From contig CAMWPB010000025.1 of the NCBI GenBank assembly GCA_947176065.1, positions 1 to 56,694 on the forward strand: DNA of 56,694 nucleotides, in the 5' to 3' direction. The notes beneath the pieces are model-generated. The model was not told the origin of the DNA. It worked only from the letters and a program-made list of their open reading frames with translations, and searched no databases. The DNA comes from an uncultured Lachnospiraceae bacterium (GTDB taxonomy: Bacteria; Bacillota; Clostridia; Lachnospirales; Lachnospiraceae). Made by a program: the position numbers and the translations under genes. Within the stretch, counting starts at the first letter, position 1. Each line of letters begins with the position of its first letter. Of the stretch, positions 24,633 to 33,114 are shown one piece after another.

Positions 24633-25694
24633 ATGGAAGAAAGAGACTTAACATTTATTCAGGGTCAAATCGGCTACAACTTTCAAAATACTGATTTGTT
24701 GCAGCAGGCATTTGTCAGGCGCTCATATGCAAAAGAATACGGCGGGGAAGATAACGAGATACTAGAGTTTATCGGCGACAAAGTACTGGATCTCATTGTG
24801 GTAAAACTGCTGACAGAAAAATACGGATGCTTTATCAGAGATTACGATGATTCTGATCCAAACGAAGAATTTGACGAGTTTGCATGTGATAAAAACGAGG
24901 CCGAATTGACAGAGCTGAAGAAAAAGCTGGTTCAAAAGAAAACCCTTGCAGACAGAATTGCCATCTTAGATCTTGCTGATTATCTCATCATGGGAAACGG
25001 TGATGTACAAAAAAATATTAATCAGCAAATGTCCGTTAAAGAGGACCTGTTTGAGGCAATTATTGGTGCGGTGGCACTGGATTCCGACTGGAATATGGAA
25101 GCACTTCAAGATGTTGTTGAAATTATGCTTGATCCAGACAGTTATTTTGAAGAGGATCAAGAGGACAATTATGTCGGCCTTATACAGGAATGGACGTTAA
25201 AGAGATATGGAATGGTTCCATGGTATCATTTTGAAAAGGCTTCACAAGCAGTATGGTTTATTCCCTTTGATGGTATATCATCCTCCTATAACAGCAGCCC
25301 CGAATTAAAACATACTTGTCTCCTAAAACTAGGTAATCTGAACACAATTTTCAGAAGTTTTGGCCCCTCAAAAAGCGCGGCCCGCAAGGCAGTGTGTGAA
25401 TTAGCCTATAAAAAATTGGAACAGGATAATCTGCTCTTCTCTATTCGTGACGAAATCCCGAATCCCAATAGAGACGACGCCATAAGCCAACTGGAAATAC
25501 TGGCGAGAAGAGGCTATTTTTCGATACCTTTTTACAATTTCGTACAAGAATATGATAATAATAGCAACCCCGTCTGGCAATGTACCTGCCACATAAAAGA
25601 GATAGCTAAACACTTTTTTGCGGAATCATCTTCTAAAAAAAATGCCAAAAAACATGCCGCCTATCAGATGCTTAAATATACCTTATCATCATAA
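24633..25694 (+). CDS. RNase III-like protein with two dsRNA-binding domains
   Basis: The ATG at 24633 follows GGAGGT (353 aa). The N-terminal half is an RNase III domain: signature NEILEFIGDKVLDLIV (about residues 37-52) with both glutamates and the aspartate, and a second metal cluster KEDLFEAIIGAVALD (about 136-150). An acidic insertion (YDDSDPNEEFDEF) separates them. Two dsRBDs follow; the first ends GPSKSAARKAVCELAYKKL and the second ESSSKKNAKKHAAYQML. Bacterial RNase III normally has one dsRBD and lies in a core operon, so this is an accessory paralogue. It converges on the TOTE-type gene. Confidence 0.85.
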   Translation: MEERDLTFIQGQIGYNFQNTDLLQQAFVRRSYAKEYGGEDNEILEFIGDKVLDLIVVKLLTEKYGCFIRDYDDSDPNEEFDEFACDKNEAELTELKKKLVQKKTLADRIAILDLADYLIMGNGDVQKNINQQMSVKEDLFEAIIGAVALDSDWNMEALQDVVEIMLDPDSYFEEDQEDNYVGLIQEWTLKRYGMVPWYHFEKASQAVWFIPFDGISSSYNSSPELKHTCLLKLGNLNTIFRSFGPSKSAARKAVCELAYKKLEQDNLLFSIRDEIPNPNRDDAISQLEILARRGYFSIPFYNFVQEYDNNSNPVWQCTCHIKEIAKHFFAESSSKKNAKKHAAYQMLKYTLSS

Positions 25695-25714
25695 AGACAG
25701 CGGAAAAATCTCAT

Positions 25715-25747
25715 CAGACCACTTTTTACATTGTATTAAGTGGTCTG
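25715..25747. terminator. Bidirectional terminator between nuclease and helicase genes
   Basis: Perfect 10-bp arms CAGACCACTT (25715-25724) and AAGTGGTCTG (25738-25747) with a 13-nt loop lie between two convergent genes. The loop shares TTTTTACATTGTAT with the inverted repeat upstream of spoIIID. Confidence 0.75.
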
Positions 25748-25752
25748 AAAGA

Positions 25753-28713
25753 TTAATTCTCGAATTCCCGTTTCCCAAACGTAAGCTCCAGCAATTCCGC
25801 AGCAATCTCATTACTGCACACGCGCATCAGATTATCTTCACTGTCTTCCTTTCCGAGAAAATTCATGCTCCCATACCAGACCACTTCCCGATCTACGATA
25901 CAATAGTGTTGGCAGTAATCCTCCACAAAGTTCATTTCAAACCCATTGCTGCGCATCCTCTCCTGAAGCTCCATCCAATATGCGCTGTCACCAAATCCAT
26001 AACTGTCCGGTTTCCACGTTACAATTCTTACTCGAACACCCTTTTCCTGTCGGTTCTTTAATGATTGGATCAATTCTTCGATCTTAGGGCCACTGATTAC
26101 CGGGCTTGCTATGATGATTTCCTTATTCGCGGTTTGCAAATCTTTTCTGTATACTTCCGCATAAGTGTCAATATCAAATATAGCGCCTACATTCTGTTTT
26201 TCCACTGTATCTCCTACACAAATGTCATAGCCAATCTGTTTATATGCCTTAAGGCGCTTATGGTACATCTTTTCAAACATGGAGATATGGCTGTCCACAT
26301 AATCGTAGATGATCACAGTTTCTTTTCCTTCATAATCCCGATTTAAACGTCCCGCATACTGCTCCACCACACTTTTCCATGAAACCGGCATTGCCATGAT
26401 CAGCGTATCCAGTCTCGGATAATCGAATCCTTCTCCGATCAGCTTTCCGGTTGCAACCAAAATCATACTTTTATCGGCCTTCACCTGCTTCATCTTCTGT
26501 AAAACAGCATTGTGCTCTTTTCTCGAGTTTTCACCAGAAAGCAAAAATACTTCATCTGCGCTATTCTTTAATTTTTCATACAGAGTTCGCGAATGATCTA
26601 CATATCTCGAAAGGACCACCGGCGTCCTGCCCTCTGTAATACATCTCATGACATCACTTATGATCAGGGCATCCCGGTCTTCGTTCTCCCTTAGAATTGC
26701 ATAGGCTTCATTCGGATGCATGTTATCCTGATGAAATCTCGGTGCAACTGCTCTCGTAAATCTCGGATATACCAGGTGCGCAATCCCCTGTTCTTTTGCT
26801 CTGTCTTTCGCCGTAAACTGAAATCTGACCGGGCCAAGCAACATATAGTTAATTTTCTCTAATCCGTCGCTGCGAAGCGGTGTCGCCGTCACACCATACA
26901 CATATTTTGCCCGCACCTCCTGTAATATTTCTACAAAGGTATCAGATGCGGCATGATGACACTCATCCACGATTACCATGCCATACTCTTTCAGTCTTTT
27001 GTGAAATTCTCCCTTTTTACAAACAGAGCCTGCCATGGCGATATCAATGATTCCTGTCGTAGAGTCATGCGCTCCCTGCAGCCTGCCTATGACACTTTTC
27101 CTCCTTTTCTTTCTTCCGGTCGGTGTCTCATATTCCGGCAGTTCCTCGTCTATAGCCAAAAAGTTTTCTATGGCACTTTCCCATTGCTCTATTAATGCTG
27201 AAGATTGCAATAAAATCAGCGTATTAACCTTTTTTCTTGCAATCATATTACAACAGACAACGGTTTTGCCAAACGCGGTGGCTGCGTGAAGTATGCCTGT
27301 CTCATGTTTCAGCATAGCTTCCACTGCCAAAATCTGGGATTCCTTCAACTGTCCCTGAAAGGAAACCCGGATCGCATTGCCCCGCCATCGTTCATCCCAA
27401 ATACAATTGGCAATACCGACCTTATCACATTTGGCAGTCACATCTTCCAATAACCCCCTGGGAATCCTGATATATTCCCCTTCATCTCTGCCGAGATAAA
27501 TGTATCTGGAATTTGCAAAATTAGACAGTCCCATCGCCTGATTCTTATAAAATACAGGATTTTTAAATGCCGCCAGTTCACGTATTCTGTTTTGGATTCT
27601 TGGCGCCAAATTTTCCGTAAAAATATAAATGCCATCCGCCAAGGTAATGTGAAGTTCCCCGTCTACATCACACTGAAAAAAATCTCCTATCTTATCCCAC
27701 GGTTTTTCTCCGTCTTGCTCCCATATCTCATTTATCTCTATCGCTTGATTTGTCGTAAAGCTTTTCCACTCTTTTATTTTTTCCTCTATAAATTCCTTTG
27801 AAAGTTTTGGCTTACTTAATAATATTTTCCACTGATCCGGGTATGCGTTCCAATTTTCATCCACAAATGCGCTGTTTCCCTCTTTGAGAGCCTGTCCCTG
27901 CAGTGGCAGCGCGATCAAGTTGCCGATACCTTCCTTCGAAAGATGATCCTGCATCGGCAACATTCTGTCATAAAACCGGAAGGATTTCAAATTGACAGAT
28001 TCTGCCCCTTTTCTCAACAGTGTATTTCCAAATTTTCTTGCCAGAGAAGCCTCTGTTTTCTTTTGAAAAAATATCCAGAGATGAGCGCCGCGTCCCGACC
28101 GTGATCGTTCCACCAGAGGATCTATGCCGTTGATGACACATATTTCACGCAGTGCATCTACTTCTTCTTTCCAGTTATCATCCATATTGGCAAAATCGCG
28201 TTTTTCCGCATTTTTGTCATGGTTATCAAAATCAAATACAAGGAATCTACAGGTATCATCCTCCAACAACGGATAAATGCCTATTACATCTGCCGCGTCT
28301 TCCGAAGCACCCTTTAAATGTGCCATAATCTGTTGTTTCTCCAGCCTCTTATATGCCTGCCTTTTACAATCTTGAAATCTGATCTTACTGCCACTCATTC
28401 TTGGGCAGCCTTTCTTATAAAAATTGTAACATTGCGTGTAATAATTGATCTCTCCCGTAGATTTTTTGAGGGTACATTTGGCATATACATCCGTGCGTCC
28501 CCAAAACATAGAGAAAAACAGATTGGCGTCATGATCGGTAATCTCTCTGGGAATGATTCTTGCCCCTTGGTCGAGATCAAACAACTCCTTGATTTTTATT
28601 TCGTCAGACGCATGATAAGAAATCCCCGCTCGATCAAGCAGGGATTTTAGATACTGATTTTCTTTTTCCAAACATTTCATTTTGTCCTGCAAAGACAAAA
28701 TTTCATCTATCAT
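25753..28713 (-). CDS. TOTE-type primase-helicase with C-terminal PLD-like domain
   Basis: The ATG at 28711-28713 gives 986 residues. After an N-terminal coil (about 5-35) comes an archaeo-eukaryotic-type primase domain with FLVFDFDNHD (about 157-166) and RSRSGRGAHLWIFF (about 203-216), as annotated for TOTE conflict systems. A superfamily-2 helicase follows: Walker A HAATAFGKTVV (about 476-486), VIVDECHH (about 580-587), GVTATP and QYAGRLNR. The C-terminus is a phospholipase-D-like domain, but the HxK motif reads H936-Y-C. GSMNF and downstream acidic residues remain. TOTE proteins are proposed anti-mobile-element systems. It pairs here with an RNase III-like nuclease. Confidence 0.85.
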   Translation of the reverse strand: MIDEILSLQDKMKCLEKENQYLKSLLDRAGISYHASDEIKIKELFDLDQGARIIPREITDHDANLFFSMFWGRTDVYAKCTLKKSTGEINYYTQCYNFYKKGCPRMSGSKIRFQDCKRQAYKRLEKQQIMAHLKGASEDAADVIGIYPLLEDDTCRFLVFDFDNHDKNAEKRDFANMDDNWKEEVDALREICVINGIDPLVERSRSGRGAHLWIFFQKKTEASLARKFGNTLLRKGAESVNLKSFRFYDRMLPMQDHLSKEGIGNLIALPLQGQALKEGNSAFVDENWNAYPDQWKILLSKPKLSKEFIEEKIKEWKSFTTNQAIEINEIWEQDGEKPWDKIGDFFQCDVDGELHITLADGIYIFTENLAPRIQNRIRELAAFKNPVFYKNQAMGLSNFANSRYIYLGRDEGEYIRIPRGLLEDVTAKCDKVGIANCIWDERWRGNAIRVSFQGQLKESQILAVEAMLKHETGILHAATAFGKTVVCCNMIARKKVNTLILLQSSALIEQWESAIENFLAIDEELPEYETPTGRKKRRKSVIGRLQGAHDSTTGIIDIAMAGSVCKKGEFHKRLKEYGMVIVDECHHAASDTFVEILQEVRAKYVYGVTATPLRSDGLEKINYMLLGPVRFQFTAKDRAKEQGIAHLVYPRFTRAVAPRFHQDNMHPNEAYAILRENEDRDALIISDVMRCITEGRTPVVLSRYVDHSRTLYEKLKNSADEVFLLSGENSRKEHNAVLQKMKQVKADKSMILVATGKLIGEGFDYPRLDTLIMAMPVSWKSVVEQYAGRLNRDYEGKETVIIYDYVDSHISMFEKMYHKRLKAYKQIGYDICVGDTVEKQNVGAIFDIDTYAEVYRKDLQTANKEIIIASPVISGPKIEELIQSLKNRQEKGVRVRIVTWKPDSYGFGDSAYWMELQERMRSNGFEMNFVEDYCQHYCIVDREVVWYGSMNFLGKEDSEDNLMRVCSNEIAAELLELTFGKREFEN

Positions 28714-28828
28714 ATAAATGCTTCTCCTCAATCAACAATTTTCTCTGTCATAAGAATGCCTTCATCTCTTGCCGCTTCAGGTTTACTCATCCCAATAATC
28801 CAGCGTATCCTGTGACGTGGTAACTACC

Positions 28829-29035
28829 TCAAAGAACTGTAAATGAAATCAAGTCGTACTTATCCCGCAAAGAAACACCTACTTCTGGAAATTTCTTTAA
28901 TTTTGCAATACTTTTTGAAATATGTTCCGAAAACTTGTCCGCTCTTTCTTTGCCATACCGCTCTTTTATTTCCTTCTTAATAGCCTTACGTTTTGATAAA
29001 ACAATCTCAGAATAAGCGATTTCTCTTCCCGTCAT
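28829..29035 (-). pseudogene. Remnant of a ParE/RelE-type toxin
   Basis: The 68-codon frame starts MTGREIAYSEIVLSKRK and reaches LKKFPEVGVSLRDKYDLIS, a pattern of ParE/RelE toxins up to the middle strands. It then stops at TGA. A one-base shift at that stop opens a further 16 codons (FEVVTTSQDTLDYWDE), so a frameshift is likely. The antitoxin remnant lies directly upstream. It is probably inactive. Confidence 0.5.
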
Positions 29036-29046
29036 ATTTTATCCAA

Positions 29047-29273
29047 TTATTCTTCCACTTCTTCTTCGGTATAATACACATTTTCCTGTACAGATTTCTC
29101 TGCCAGATTCATCTTATCCATAAATGCCCTGAAAGCACTCTCTTTGTCAAAATGCTGATCCGAAGCTATAAGCTGCTCCACAAAATTTTCTACTTTAATA
29201 TTAGATTCCCGCGGAAGAAGATCTATTTTAATTCTTTGTATTCGTTCCTTTTTATTATAAGTGATGAATCCAT
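29047..29273 (-). pseudogene. Frameshifted antitoxin remnant
   Basis: An ATG at 29271-29273 begins MDSSLIIKR and soon meets a stop. One extra base in the A5 tract would join it to a long frame (ERIQRIKIDLLPRES, then NIKVENFVEQLIASD) that ends VEE just before the toxin remnant. This looks like a single-nucleotide disruption of an antitoxin. A sequencing error cannot be excluded. Confidence 0.5.
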
Positions 29274-29287
29274 TTTATACAAATCTT

Positions 29288-31357
29288 TTATGTAGAAATT
29301 ACACACTCACACAGGGCAATATTTTTTACAAACTGCATATATGTCAACATAAAATAGAAAATATATATTCCAAGAAAACCAAGCAGAGAAATACCAAAAT
29401 AGTAAATCCATTCTGTGCGTATTCCCGTATGGGTAACGAATTGCTGCCCTATATATAATATAAAAACTGCACTGATGATAACCGAAAAGATAACCGGACA
29501 CAGGTAGTATAAAAACAGCTGTTTTAGCACTACCACTCTGATTTTTCTCTTTCCCAATCCAAGTTTATTTAATATCTGATAACGAAATCTGTATTTATTG
29601 GAGTCGCTTAATTGCTGGACAGAAAGAACAGTGAGCGATATACACAAAAATACTAGGCCGGTATAAAATAACGGAAATGACAGAGTGCTCATTAAAAACT
29701 TTAGTTCCAGAACCTCCCGGCTTTTAACCTGTATTGTGGCAGGCATTAAGAAAAGTTCTTCGCTTCCTATTCTTATATAGTCAGCCAGTTCATCATATCC
29801 CCTTGTTTTTCCGGCTAAATCATACAAGCTTTCTGATAAATCTTCTGGCACATTTCCACTTGCCATAACTGCCATAAGCGAAAAATACTTTTTCATCCGC
29901 ATTAGCTTTTGATCCGGCACAACCAATAAATAATCTGCTCCATTATGCCCATTTTGCGCAAATCCCTCCGTTTGAATCCCTGCAAAATCAAGCCCTATAT
30001 GTAAACTATTTTGCAGTTGGACGCCCTTATCTTCTATTTCCTGATATACGCGGTTTGGTATATGGATTAAATATTGGTTGTCCCGCAGGGTAACAGGCGT
30101 TAAGCCCAGCATTATCCGCAAATTGTTATAATCGGAGACTCCCATATACACATCATAATCATAGTAAGCAACAGCCCGTTTTCCCTCTGCGCTCTCTCTG
30201 TCAGAAAATAACCTTAAATTCTGATACAAATAATCACCCATGTCACTTGTTCCATTTTGCCAGACACAGTATTTCCATATATCCCGTGGCGTTATATTGT
30301 CGTTTATCAATATTTCTTCCTTAGAGAAGTCATAACCTGTATCATCACTGATCATAATAATGTCAAACGGATATTCCACATCTAATTGTCTGTTTTGGTA
30401 ATCGCTTAGCATAAACGCAAGCGAACTTCCAACCAGCGCAAGCATAAATAGAAGGCTTAATGTTCCAAGAACAAAACAGGTATTCCGGGTTTTCGAGGAA
30501 AACTGCCTTATTAGAAATAAATATTCCTTTTTGTAGATTAATCTGCCTTTTCTCTTTATATAATTCATCAAAAAAGCGGAAAGTCCCAGATAGAAAAAGT
30601 AAAACGTAAAAGTCAGTCCGATCATTTCCAGAATCGCTGTCCATTTTGTCAGCCTGCCCGTAAAAATCAGAAAATATAAGAGCAATATATTCCCTGCGGA
30701 GAGAAAAAACAGCTTTTGCCATATAGCATTTCGTTTTTCGTTTACGATTTCATTCTGCTTATCCATGTTAATTAAACCGATTATTTCCATACGGGAAAAC
30801 TGTTTCTTATTCCGAAGCAAGGCGGCAATCAAACATGCTCCATACAGAATAACTGTCAATATCAAGGCAGACAGGTACGCTTGCGGGCTTTGCTTCACAA
30901 AGTCGTAGTTTTTACCTATACTTTTATAAAAAATGAAAAAAAGCGCCTGCTGTAACCCACTACCGAAAATCAATCCCGCAAAAAGAGCGCATAAGCCAAG
31001 ATAAAAGTTTTCTTTCATGTAAAGACTTGCAATTTGCTCTTTCTTCATTCCCGATAATAAATAAACAGCAAATTCCCTGCTTCTTTTTTCTAAAATAAAA
31101 CGTGTCATATAGTTAATCATCCAGGCAACTATGATAAAGATTGCCGCTGTGGAAATCGACATAAAAGTAATAAGCATAGTTCCTGCCGTAGATAATTCCC
31201 CGTTATTCCCGTAATGAATCATCTCGTAAATATCTTTTGAAAAAAGCAGCGAATGAAAAGAGAAAGCCAGTGCCGTTATCATACATAAGGTCAGAAAGTA
31301 ATTTAAATAATCTTTCCACAATCTCCCGGCATTTCGTAATGCAAGTTTATTCAGCAT
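29288..31357 (-). CDS. FtsX-family ABC transporter permease (BceB-like)
   Basis: The ATG at 31355-31357 (689 aa) follows GGAGGTG. It has the layout of BceB-type permeases: an N-terminal helix, an FtsX helix block (about 55-240), a large extracellular domain of about 200 residues (about 330-530), and a second FtsX block at the end. LALRNAGRLWKDYLNYFL at the start is typical. Such permeases give resistance to cell-wall antibiotics or sense them, usually with a BceRS two-component system. Here an XRE regulator lies upstream instead. Its start overlaps the ATPase gene by 11 bp. Confidence 0.88.
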   Translation of the reverse strand: MLNKLALRNAGRLWKDYLNYFLTLCMITALAFSFHSLLFSKDIYEMIHYGNNGELSTAGTMLITFMSISTAAIFIIVAWMINYMTRFILEKRSREFAVYLLSGMKKEQIASLYMKENFYLGLCALFAGLIFGSGLQQALFFIFYKSIGKNYDFVKQSPQAYLSALILTVILYGACLIAALLRNKKQFSRMEIIGLINMDKQNEIVNEKRNAIWQKLFFLSAGNILLLYFLIFTGRLTKWTAILEMIGLTFTFYFFYLGLSAFLMNYIKRKGRLIYKKEYLFLIRQFSSKTRNTCFVLGTLSLLFMLALVGSSLAFMLSDYQNRQLDVEYPFDIIMISDDTGYDFSKEEILINDNITPRDIWKYCVWQNGTSDMGDYLYQNLRLFSDRESAEGKRAVAYYDYDVYMGVSDYNNLRIMLGLTPVTLRDNQYLIHIPNRVYQEIEDKGVQLQNSLHIGLDFAGIQTEGFAQNGHNGADYLLVVPDQKLMRMKKYFSLMAVMASGNVPEDLSESLYDLAGKTRGYDELADYIRIGSEELFLMPATIQVKSREVLELKFLMSTLSFPLFYTGLVFLCISLTVLSVQQLSDSNKYRFRYQILNKLGLGKRKIRVVVLKQLFLYYLCPVIFSVIISAVFILYIGQQFVTHTGIRTEWIYYFGISLLGFLGIYIFYFMLTYMQFVKNIALCECVIST

Positions 31358-32120
31358 AAATATTTTCACCTCCAATTTGGGACTGTATATCAAGAATACG
31401 GTTTAGGTAATCTCTTTTATCCCTATTTCCCCGGTTTAATTCAGCACATATTTTCCCATCACATAAAAATAAAATTCTTTCACAATAACAGGCCGAAAAC
31501 ACGTCATGCGTTACCATTAAAACAGTTGCTCCTAATTCTCTGTTCATAACCTGTAAAGTGTGAAGCAGCATGGTAGATGATTTAGAGTCTAAAGCCCCTG
31601 TCGGCTCATCGGCCAGTATCAGTTTCGGTTTGTTGACAAGCGCTCTTGCACAAGCCGCACGCTGTTTCTGTCCACCAGATACTTCATACGGAAATTTACG
31701 CAAAACATCGCCAATATGCAGGGTTTCCGATATATTTCTTATTCTGCTTTCCATTTCGCCTTTCTTTTCGCCGCTAAGAGCCATCGGCAGCATAATATTT
31801 TCTTCAATGCTTAATGTATCTAAAAGATTATAATCCTGAAAGACAAATCCGAGGTTTTCCCGTCGAAAGTCAGAAAGTTCAGCTTCATTCAGACTTGATA
31901 TATCAACCCCGTCATAAAAAACCTGTCCGTCAGACATCGTATCTATGGTAGCGAGAATATTTAGGACTGTGGTTTTACCAGAACCGGAAGCCCCCATAAT
32001 TCCAATAAATTCCCCTTTATCAACATAAAAGCTCACTTGATCAACAGCGTTCACCGCTATATTTCCTGTGCCAAAATTTTTGACAAGATTTTTGACATCG
32101 ATATAATGATGCTCTGTCAT
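31347..32120 (-). CDS. ABC transporter ATP-binding protein (BceA/MacB-type)
   Basis: The 257-residue ATPase has Walker A GASGSGKTTVL (about residues 40-50), Q-loop VFQDYNLL, signature VSGGQKQRAA (about 147-156), Walker B LILADEPTGALD and the switch histidine in MVTHD. The DEPTGALDS motif is typical of the MacB/LolD/BceA group working with FtsX permeases. It is coupled to the permease gene by an 11-bp overlap and follows the regulator gene after 15 bp. Confidence 0.95.
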   Translation of the reverse strand: MTEHHYIDVKNLVKNFGTGNIAVNAVDQVSFYVDKGEFIGIMGASGSGKTTVLNILATIDTMSDGQVFYDGVDISSLNEAELSDFRRENLGFVFQDYNLLDTLSIEENIMLPMALSGEKKGEMESRIRNISETLHIGDVLRKFPYEVSGGQKQRAACARALVNKPKLILADEPTGALDSKSSTMLLHTLQVMNRELGATVLMVTHDVFSACYCERILFLCDGKICAELNRGNRDKRDYLNRILDIQSQIGGENIYAE

Positions 32121-32135
32121 AACGCACCGCCCTTT

Positions 32136-32957
32136 CTAAATATTCTTTTCAGACTGGTTTCGCAGTAATGTGGCATAAGACCAGTACACACCCGCACAAA
32201 AAATCATAACAAAGCCACAGATGCCTACAAGTATCATATAAAATGCATTGCCATGCCGCACTTCGGCTTCGCTCATAAGATACATCTCCTCCCAGCTTAA
32301 CCTGATGAAGTTTGCGAAATACATTTCGTTAATACCCACAATCGTCAGGCATATTATGATGCCCGCCAACAACACTTTTTTTATTTTGAGAAATTCATTC
32401 TGCAATTCTTCTCTCACATCTTTCGCAAAAACCAGCTCCTTATACCTGAGATTTCTGTAAGGATTTTGCTTTAAAATAACGTAAAATACAATAGAAAGCA
32501 GCGTCAAACCAGACAATATGGCAAGAAACGGCTCTACTGTCAATTCATAAAAACCGGGATCCGTTGAAGAATAAGAAACCGCATTACAGCCCAAAATAAG
32601 CCCGCAGGCCGCCGCTATGATCATAAATTTCCTTTTATAATAGAACAAAAATCCATTTGCCGTCTCTCTATTTACATAATATTCATTCTCTTCTTTTCGT
32701 TTGCCGTCACACCGGCTTTCCACATTCCTGCCTGTACCACAGGGCTCTTCATCCAACTCCCGCTCATCCATCAGCAGATCGTCCAGTGTTATCCGGAATA
32801 TTTTGCTGATTAGTATAATTTTTTCTGTTTCCGGATAGCCATTGTTATTCTCCCACTTGCTGACTGCCTGTCTACTGGTATGCAATTTTTCAGCCAGCGC
32901 TTCCTGTGAAAGTCTCTGCGCCTTTCTTAGCTGATACAGTTTTTCTCCAAATGTCAT
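32136..32957 (-). CDS. XRE regulator with C-terminal membrane domain
   Basis: A 273-residue protein with an N-terminal Cro/cI HTH (FGEKLYQLRKAQRLSQEALAEKLHTSRQAVSKWEN) and four predicted membrane helices in the second half (about 105-125, 135-160, 190-212, 236-262). Membrane-tethered XRE regulators control adjacent ABC transporters in Firmicutes. Operon position ahead of the ATPase suggests it senses the transporter substrate. A palindrome upstream (32993-33018) is a plausible binding site. Confidence 0.88.
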   Translation of the reverse strand: MTFGEKLYQLRKAQRLSQEALAEKLHTSRQAVSKWENNNGYPETEKIILISKIFRITLDDLLMDERELDEEPCGTGRNVESRCDGKRKEENEYYVNRETANGFLFYYKRKFMIIAAACGLILGCNAVSYSSTDPGFYELTVEPFLAILSGLTLLSIVFYVILKQNPYRNLRYKELVFAKDVREELQNEFLKIKKVLLAGIIICLTIVGINEMYFANFIRLSWEEMYLMSEAEVRHGNAFYMILVGICGFVMIFCAGVYWSYATLLRNQSEKNI

Positions 32958-32992
32958 ATTTATAATCCTCCCGTTTTTGGTTCATAATAACA

Positions 32993-33018
32993 AAAATGAT
33001 AAAAAAGTCTATCATTTT
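32993..33018. promoter_or_regulatory. Palindrome upstream of the membrane-linked XRE gene
   Basis: AAAATGATA (32993-33001) and TATCATTTT (33010-33018) form 9-bp arms with an 8-nt spacer in the divergent intergenic region. Its position 36-61 bp from the regulator start fits an autoregulatory operator. Confidence 0.45.
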
Positions 33019-33114
33019 CCTGTAGCAATTCCGCAACTTTACGTTGCAGCTGCCTTTTCACTAAAAAATTTATCTATATTTCATAAAACTATATTCATAT
33101 AAGGAGGCATTTCA

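Noticed and set aside
24469..24651. A 60-codon frame ahead of the RNase III-like gene
   Set aside because: No ribosome-binding site, low-complexity composition, and it overlaps the true start with its GGAGGT site.
28829..28851. Programmed +1 frameshift (CTT TGA) in the toxin remnant
   Set aside because: No Shine-Dalgarno-like stimulator precedes it and the upstream antitoxin is also broken, so simple decay is more likely.
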